64,000 bases of DNA, from contig CANKXO010000002.1 of assembly GCA_947487765.1 (NCBI GenBank), forward strand, positions 675,124 through 739,123, in the 5' to 3' direction. The notes under the pieces were generated by a model, which did no database searches, was not told the origin of the DNA, and saw nothing but the letters and a program-made list of their open reading frames with translations. Origin of the DNA: an uncultured Pseudomonadales bacterium (lineage in GTDB: Bacteria > Pseudomonadota > Gammaproteobacteria > Pseudomonadales > Cellvibrionaceae). The number at the start of each line of letters is the position of its first letter. Within the stretch, counting starts at the first letter, position 1. Of this stretch, positions 58,651 to 64,000 are shown piece by piece. Made by a program: the position numbers and the translations under genes.

Positions 58651-60126
58651 ATGGGCGTAGACATCGACCGAATTGAATTTGATGATAATGATTATCGCCA
58701 GTTTCAACTAACACTGAGCGAGCAACTGCTACTGCTTAAAAAAACGCTAGCAAACCCTAATTTCGGTAATACCCCCCCATCTATTGGTGCAGAGCTAGAG
58801 CTTTATATCATAGATAAACAAGGCAAACCTTTACCTAAAAATGAACAGCTTTTATCGTTGGCACAAAATTCGCAGTTAACTCCTGAGCTCAACTCATACA
58901 ATATTGAATATAACACTCCTCCCTGCCCAACAAGTCGCTCTCCTTTTCATACATTAGAAAATAAAATTGTCGACGAACTACAGTCGCTCAACCAACACGC
59001 ATCAACATTGAATGCGCGGATAGTCCCCATTGGTATATTACCCACTCTCACCCCAAGCGACTTTGGTCCTCATTGTATGACTCAACGTAAGCGCTACCAT
59101 GCCTTAGTCAGCCAACTTATACGACAGCGTGGCGGTGATTTTGAAATAGATATTGATGGGAAGTCGCCTCTCAAGTTTAACCTTGCCGATATCACACTAG
59201 AAGGTGCAAATACATCCTTTCAAATTCACCATCAAGTGTCACCAAAGCACTATGCCGACACCTACAACGCGCTTCAGCTGATGACACCATTAGCCATTGC
59301 TATTGGCGCTAATTCACCAACATTATTCGGACATTATCTTTGGGATGAAACACGAATTCCTTTATTTAAACAATCTATTGATACGAGGCATCTCGATCGT
59401 TATGAATGGAATGAACCTGCACGTGTTAATTTTGGCCACGGCTGGTTAAGAGAAGGGGCTTACGAACTTTTTAGTGAATCAGTTAATTTGTATTCGCCGA
59501 TATTGCCTATCTGCACTTCAGAAAAAGTTCTAGAGAAAAAAAGACAACCCCCTGAATTATCAGAACTCCAATTACACCAAAGTACAGTATGGCTATGGAA
59601 TCGACCCGTATACGATTCCACAGACAATGGGCACCTACGCATTGAAATGCGCGCGCTTCCTTCTGGACCAACAAGCATTGATATGATTGCTAACGCTGCA
59701 TTTCTTATTGGCTTGGCAGAAGGTCATCGTGAGCAGATTAATGAAATACTACCCGCTATACCCTTTCAAACCGCTGAATATAATTTTTATCGCAGCGCTC
59801 AATACAGCCTTGATGCGAATCTAATTTGGCCTAACGCTAAGCTAGGATACAAGCGGCAATGTATCATAGATATTATTGATGATAATTTACCAATTGCAGA
59901 AAAAGGGCTAGCCTCTATTGGGATAGAAACGGATGAAATAAACAATTACTTATCAATTATTCAGCAACGTATATCAAGAAAACAAAATGGTGCTATCTGG
60001 CAGAAAAAAATGCTCAACAAACTAAATCAACGTTTGGATATGAAAGCATCGCTACACGAAATGCTCGAGTTATTTATCAAGAATAGCCAACGAAATATTC
60101 CTGTTGCTGAATGGGAAATAAAATAA
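58651..60126 (+). CDS. GCS2-type glutamate-cysteine ligase family protein
   Basis: Carboxylate-amine ligase of the glutamate-cysteine ligase 2 (YbdK/COG2170) family, 491 residues. IGAELELYIID near residue 42, the long-range ANTSFQIHHQVSP, LWDETRIPLFKQ and IEMRALPSGPT segments fit the family's glutamate/ATP site. The true substrate is unknown; YbdK has weak gamma-glutamylcysteine activity. Sits 50 bases from divergent nudC and just before an aspartoacylase-like gene. An odd palindrome, GATAATGATTATC, near its 5' end lies in coding sequence. Confidence 0.85.
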   Translation: MGVDIDRIEFDDNDYRQFQLTLSEQLLLLKKTLANPNFGNTPPSIGAELELYIIDKQGKPLPKNEQLLSLAQNSQLTPELNSYNIEYNTPPCPTSRSPFHTLENKIVDELQSLNQHASTLNARIVPIGILPTLTPSDFGPHCMTQRKRYHALVSQLIRQRGGDFEIDIDGKSPLKFNLADITLEGANTSFQIHHQVSPKHYADTYNALQLMTPLAIAIGANSPTLFGHYLWDETRIPLFKQSIDTRHLDRYEWNEPARVNFGHGWLREGAYELFSESVNLYSPILPICTSEKVLEKKRQPPELSELQLHQSTVWLWNRPVYDSTDNGHLRIEMRALPSGPTSIDMIANAAFLIGLAEGHREQINEILPAIPFQTAEYNFYRSAQYSLDANLIWPNAKLGYKRQCIIDIIDDNLPIAEKGLASIGIETDEINNYLSIIQQRISRKQNGAIWQKKMLNKLNQRLDMKASLHEMLELFIKNSQRNIPVAEWEIK

Positions 60127-60137
60127 AGGGCTTAATG

Positions 60138-61148
60138 ATGATCAAACACTTTAGTAGTTTTACACCTGAAGATATCGGTGAAAGTATTGAGGCGTTTCTT
60201 AAACAATTGAATGGCCCAAGCTACATCGTCATTAATGGTCAAGATAATACACGAGCACGTGTTTTTGTTACCTTATTGCATGGAAATGAACCGTCAGGCG
60301 TTATGGCATTGTATCGCTGGATCAAAGAAAATCGTAAGCCTGCTGTACGAATAATTTGTATTATCGCATCAGTAGAAACAGCTCTCCAAGCGCCTTTATT
60401 TCACTATCGTACATTACCTGGCCGAAGAGATTTAAATCGCTGCTTCAAACCTCCTTTTGATGATGAGCAAGGACAACTCGCTGAAGCTATATTGAATATT
60501 ATTCACCAATATCAACCAGAAGCTGTAATCGATATGCACAACACCTCTGGTTCAGGACCAGCCTTTGGTGTTGCCACTCATCAAGATAGAGATCACGAAG
60601 CTTTGACATCTCCATTTAGCAAGAGGTTAATCATAACGCACTTAAAGCTTGGGGCATTGATGGATATAAGCGAGAATTATTTCCCAACCGTCACAATTGA
60701 AGCTGGTGGCAGATTGGATCAAGACGCACACGACAGTGCCTGGAAAGGGTTAGTATATTTTTTTACCGAAAATGACATTCTAAAAAAGGGTAAAGATAAA
60801 TGGCAAATGGAGCTATTAATTGAGCCTATACGTATCGAGTTAGCGAAAGGAATTAGTTTAAGTTATGCAAAAACATCCAATATAGAATTTGATGTCACTT
60901 TGAAACACGATATTGATAATCTCAACTTTCAGGTAGTAGATACTGATACCCAACTTGGCTGGGTTAATCACGATGGTCTAGATAACTTTGTTATTCAAGA
61001 TTACAAACACCAAACAACTGCAAAAGACTGGTTACGAATTGACAATAATAAACTCTACCCTGCAGACAATATTACAATATTTATGATCACCCCAAACCCA
61101 GTCATTGCTATTGATGATTGTTTATTTTATATGGCTAAAGCGACCTAA
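60138..61148 (+). CDS. Succinylglutamate desuccinylase/aspartoacylase family hydrolase
   Basis: Zinc-dependent M14-like acylase of the AstE/AspA family, 336 residues. Zinc ligands in LLHGNEPSG (His, Glu) and IDMHNTSGSGP (His), with the Arg segment PGRRDLNRCF between. Starting at ATG 60138 gives seven-base spacing from AGGG; an ATG three bases earlier is also possible, and one at 60111 lies inside the previous gene. Coupled to the GCS2-type ligase, suggesting one pathway that makes and breaks an N-acyl or gamma-glutamyl bond. Confidence 0.83.
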   Translation: MIKHFSSFTPEDIGESIEAFLKQLNGPSYIVINGQDNTRARVFVTLLHGNEPSGVMALYRWIKENRKPAVRIICIIASVETALQAPLFHYRTLPGRRDLNRCFKPPFDDEQGQLAEAILNIIHQYQPEAVIDMHNTSGSGPAFGVATHQDRDHEALTSPFSKRLIITHLKLGALMDISENYFPTVTIEAGGRLDQDAHDSAWKGLVYFFTENDILKKGKDKWQMELLIEPIRIELAKGISLSYAKTSNIEFDVTLKHDIDNLNFQVVDTDTQLGWVNHDGLDNFVIQDYKHQTTAKDWLRIDNNKLYPADNITIFMITPNPVIAIDDCLFYMAKAT

Positions 61149-61256
61149 ATCTATTCAACTTAACTATTGATCATTCATCAAAAGAAGCGACTCCCCTAAT
61201 CACTCAAGTCAATTTAATTGACCTTTTCCTATTCCTTAAATAATAAGTTCATATAT

Positions 61257-61274
61257 ACGTCATTTTTCTGTCAC
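61257..61274 (+). promoter_or_regulatory. Pho box upstream of phoX
   Basis: ACGTCAT (61257-61263), four Ts, CTGTCAC (61268-61274): 12 of the 14 positions in the two PhoB 7-mers match CTGTCAT/CTGTCAC, with correct four-base spacing. It lies 90 bases before phoX, indicating PhoB-dependent induction at low phosphate. Confidence 0.8.
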
Positions 61275-61363
61275 AGAAAGTTTTTAGTCTACCCAGGCTA
61301 TGGCATTAAACGCGCCATTAAGGAAACACCCCACAAGTAATCCTATTTGAGAGATACCCAACT

Positions 61364-63298
61364 ATGATTAACAACAAGAATACAGATCTAAACGTGACCA
61401 ATAGTGACGACAAAGAGAACATTCCTAGTAACACTTCGGGCAATCGCCCTTTTGCTGATGTTCTAAAAACCAATATTAGCCGGCGCAGCGTTCTTCAAGG
61501 TAGTCTAGCGACTGCAGCAACGACTTTCCTTGCGCCTCAAGCAATGGCTTTTGATATCTTAAATGAAGAACAACCAAGCGAAGGTGAAGCGCCTGAAGGT
61601 CTATGCAACTTTGCACCGTTATCAATTGAAGATGCAACTCAAGACAATACTGTACCTAGTATTGCTTGGGAATATAAATACCAAGTACTTATCCCTTGGG
61701 GTACTCCTTTAGAGCCTGGTATTGTTGAAGAGTATACCGGTGATCCAACAATTCGCCCAACATCAAAAGAAGCATCACAACAAATTGGTATTGGCCACGA
61801 CGGAATGTGGTTCTTCCCAGAAGATTCAAAATATAGCCCTTATAAAGAATATGGCTATGAGTTGAATAGTAAAAGAGGCATGCTTTGCATCAACCATGAA
61901 TTTGGTCGCACTAGTCATGTATTAGGTAAATCTGCTCCAGAAAGCTTAGAAGATGTGCGTGTCATGCAAAATGTTCACGGTGTATCTGTTGTTGCTATTG
62001 AAACTGACGATGGTTGGTGGGATGTTGCTAAAAGCTCAAATAGCCGCCGTATTACTGTTAACACTCCTGTAGAGTTCAGTGGCCCAGCTGCTGGTTCAGC
62101 ATTACTACAAAACCCTAACGGAAATATCCCATTAGGAACAGTTAACAACTGTGGTTCTGGCCCAACTCCTTGGGGAACCTACTTAACCTGTGAAGAAAAC
62201 TTCAACGGTTACTTCGGTGCAACTGAAGGAGAAGGCTTTAACGATAGACTCACAGAAGAACAAGCCCGCTATGGTTTTGACTATGATGGCTTTGGCTATG
62301 GCTGGGAATTTTTTGACAAGCGTTTTGATTTATCTGACCCAGAATACATTAATGAATCGAATCGCTTTGGCTGGATTGTTGAAATCGATCCATTTGATGC
62401 ATCGAAAAAGCCTGTTAAGCGCACAGCCTTAGGTCGTGTTAAGCATGAAGCAATCGCTATAGCGGAAAGTGCTAACGGCCAAATAGCGGCCTATATGGGA
62501 GATGATCAACGCTTTGATTATTGTTACAAGTATGTTTCAGACTTACCTTGGCAACAAGCCATTGATGAAGGCAAAAGCCCTCTAGATGAAGGTAAGCTTT
62601 TTGTTGCTCGCTTTAACGATGATGGTACTGGCGAATGGATGGAACTGACTATTGAAGATCCTCTATTAGCTGACCGTTTCGCCGATCAAGCAGAGCTATT
62701 AATAAATACTCGTATCGCTGCTGACATTTTAGGTGCCACACCAATGGATCGTCCAGAGTGGACAACTATTGGTAAAAACGGCGAAGTATATTGGACGCTA
62801 ACTAATAACTCTAGACGTACTACTCCAAATGCTGCTAATCCAGAAGCACCTAATAGTGATGGTCACATTATCCGCACTACTGATTCAGGTGACTTCTTAG
62901 GTAATACTTTTACCTGGGAAATCTATCTAATTGCTTCTTCATTCCGCGGAACCGAAGAAACTTTCACTGATCCTGATGCAGCATGGGCTGACCCATTTGG
63001 TCGCCTATTTATTGGTACTGATGGTGGCCAACCTGATGGCCTACAAGATCAGTTAATTGTATTTGATACAACTGCAGAAAAACCTGTGCCTAAGCGTTTA
63101 TTAACAGGAGTTAATAGTGATGAGATAACTGGATTCACTATTACCCCTGATCAACGCACAGCATTTATCAATATTCAACACCCAGGTAATGGTGACCCGT
63201 CATCGACTAACTTCCCTGCTAAACCTGATGGAATCACTATTCCACGTGATTGTACTTTGGTTATCCAGCGTAAAGACGGTGGTATTATTGGTTCTTAA
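61364..63298 (+). CDS. phoX: PhoX-type alkaline phosphatase
   Basis: Exported phosphatase of the PhoX family (DUF839) that frees phosphate from organic esters, using calcium and iron cofactors in characterised members. A Tat signal (S39-R40-R41-SVL then LATAATTFLAPQAMA) shows export in folded form. Core segments include GMLCINHEFGRT, TPWGTYLTCEENFNGYF and RTALGRVKHEAIAI, and the PDQRTAFINIQHPG C-terminal motif. 644 residues. A Pho box precedes it and a terminator follows. Monocistronic. Confidence 0.94.
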   Translation: MINNKNTDLNVTNSDDKENIPSNTSGNRPFADVLKTNISRRSVLQGSLATAATTFLAPQAMAFDILNEEQPSEGEAPEGLCNFAPLSIEDATQDNTVPSIAWEYKYQVLIPWGTPLEPGIVEEYTGDPTIRPTSKEASQQIGIGHDGMWFFPEDSKYSPYKEYGYELNSKRGMLCINHEFGRTSHVLGKSAPESLEDVRVMQNVHGVSVVAIETDDGWWDVAKSSNSRRITVNTPVEFSGPAAGSALLQNPNGNIPLGTVNNCGSGPTPWGTYLTCEENFNGYFGATEGEGFNDRLTEEQARYGFDYDGFGYGWEFFDKRFDLSDPEYINESNRFGWIVEIDPFDASKKPVKRTALGRVKHEAIAIAESANGQIAAYMGDDQRFDYCYKYVSDLPWQQAIDEGKSPLDEGKLFVARFNDDGTGEWMELTIEDPLLADRFADQAELLINTRIAADILGATPMDRPEWTTIGKNGEVYWTLTNNSRRTTPNAANPEAPNSDGHIIRTTDSGDFLGNTFTWEIYLIASSFRGTEETFTDPDAAWADPFGRLFIGTDGGQPDGLQDQLIVFDTTAEKPVPKRLLTGVNSDEITGFTITPDQRTAFINIQHPGNGDPSSTNFPAKPDGITIPRDCTLVIQRKDGGIIGS

Positions 63299-63319
63299 CT
63301 AGGACTAAATATTAAAACG

Positions 63320-63348
63320 AAAAAGGCTGCCAATAGGCAGCCTTTTTT
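63320..63348 (+). terminator. Rho-independent terminator after phoX
   Basis: GGCTGCC, four-base AATA loop, GGCAGCC within AAAAA/TTTTT flanks, then a T-run. A classical strong terminator. Confidence 0.93.
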
Positions 63349-63577
63349 ATATGAATTAGTTAAAGACAGATATCCAAATTCATTATCTACTAAAGAATAT
63401 CTTATTATTTCTTACAATACTGTAAACAGTCCATCTAAAAACACTTTCTTTTAAGAATGCATCCGTCTAATAAGATTCTGGCTAATATAGTTTTTTGAGA
63501 CTAATATCACAGACATAGGGTTATTGTTGTACCTATCAGTTTTATTCGACGTATTATTGAATCAAAGGATTTAGGGT

Positions 63578-63766
63578 ATGATTAGTAAACTTTTTGAGTT
63601 TTTAGCTTCTGAGGGAAATTGTGAATGCTGCGGCAGCCCTTGTAAAACAGCGCTTTGTTCATCCTGCCAGGAGGACCTTGTTAGCATGATCGATGAGCAA
63701 TCAGATTCAGGTAGCTTTAGTAAAGAATCAAAAACTAAACCTGCCAAAGCTGACACAACAGTTTAA
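63578..63766 (+). CDS. Small cysteine-rich protein, unknown
   Basis: A 62-residue protein with six cysteines in the first half: C15-E-C17-C18, C22 and C27-S-S-C30, a pattern suited to a zinc knuckle. The rest is polar and basic/acidic (DEQSDSGSFSKESKTKP). AAAGGA lies eight bases before the ATG. No family recognised; it has its own short transcript and no near partner. Confidence 0.55.
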   Translation: MISKLFEFLASEGNCECCGSPCKTALCSSCQEDLVSMIDEQSDSGSFSKESKTKPAKADTTV

Positions 63767-63944
63767 GCGTTTTTAGGCTCTCTAAAATACCTCTTGTGCA
63801 TATGCCGAGATAATCGTCATTAATTGTCTTTCTATTCTGAAAATCCTTCTATAATTGTGACCTTCGAATCTAACACCACTCTCAGCAGCATCATTACTAT
63901 CTCAGAAAAGAGTGACCTTCACCTCTAATTTTCGCACAGGCATT

Positions 63945-63975
63945 AAAAAAGCCCTATCCGATACCGGACAGGGCT
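63945..63975 (-). terminator. Terminator for a minus-strand gene beyond the window
   Basis: AGCCCTATCCG and CGGACAGGGCT pair with one mismatch around a four-base loop; the minus strand then continues with six Ts. No T-run follows on the plus strand, so it points to a minus-strand gene lying right of the window. Confidence 0.65.
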
Positions 63976-64000
63976 CTTAATTAAAAGCTTGACGATGACC

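Noticed and set aside
58684..58697. GATAATGATTATC, a Fur-box-like palindrome
   Set aside because: It lies inside the coding sequence of the GCS2-type gene, where Asp, Asn and Tyr codons naturally give this string.
63857..63920. Direct repeat GTGACCTTC (63857-63865 and 63912-63920)
   Set aside because: Only nine bases, two copies, 55 bases apart, and no structure links them to a gene in the window.

Overview
The window is a dense, AT-rich stretch of bacterial chromosome with about 52 protein genes and short gaps on both strands. I saw no rRNA, tRNA, CRISPR array, insertion sequence or phage gene. Gene content points to a free-living aerobic gammaproteobacterium, probably marine: metG next to an Rnf/Rsx operon, malate synthase G with a 531-residue isocitrate lyase, a fadE/fadDHIJ cluster, rimI beside a HolD-like gene, the ribosomal oxygenase RoxA, and PhoX. 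An oil- or lipid-degrading Oceanospirillales/Cellvibrionales-type organism would fit, but I cannot name the genus.

Layout. 1-7.0 kb: the 3' part of metG, then the six-gene Rsx (Rnf) electron-transport operon rsxABCDGE. 7.1-11.8 kb: a secreted protein with an internal duplication, a membrane GGDEF-EAL protein, a YkgJ-type cysteine-cluster protein, and a small protein behind a perfect palindrome. 12-13.8 kb: an ECF41 sigma-factor module (AhpD-like protein, sigma factor, RidA-like protein) with a textbook ECF41 promoter. 13.9-19.2 kb: a complete tripartite tricarboxylate system, two-component regulator tctDE divergent from tctCBA. 19.3-25.7 kb: assorted single genes (DMT exporter, VOC protein, LysR regulator, CvfB-like RNA-binding protein, an alpha/beta hydrolase with Cys at the nucleophile site, ExoIII, RoxA). 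25.8-32.2 kb: a secreted phytase-like protein, a porin with PhoB-like boxes, a DUF188 protein, MsrA, a DUF3179 protein.

32.4-38.4 kb is a glyoxylate-shunt locus: an ScfR/RamB-type regulator divergent from glcB, followed by aceA. Three 14-bp palindromic repeats lie between regulator and glcB, and a related motif sits at the aceA promoter. 38.5-41.5 kb holds three poorly known genes: a candidate ADP-ribosyltransferase-fold protein, a secreted trypsin-like protease and an FHA-domain membrane protein that overlaps it. 41.6-46.9 kb: leuA with a leucine-rich leader peptide, a HolD-like gene, rimI, a DMT exporter, a TIGR02444 protein and a shikimate kinase. 46.9-57.8 kb is a beta-oxidation cluster: fadE divergent from a TetR regulator followed by fadD, fadH, fadI and fadJ, with a palindromic operator between. 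57.8-64 kb: nudC, a GCS2-type carboxylate-amine ligase coupled to an aspartoacylase-like hydrolase, PhoX behind a clear Pho box, and a small cysteine-rich protein.

Taken together, fatty acids enter through FadD, are oxidised by FadE/FadH/FadI/FadJ to acetyl-CoA, and acetyl-CoA is assimilated by AceA and GlcB. Tct imports carboxylates. PhoX, the phytase-like protein and the porin suggest life under phosphate limitation. No clear undescribed multi-gene system is evident. The best candidates for new biology are the protease/FHA pair, the ART-like protein, the Cys-nucleophile hydrolase and the tandem operator array.
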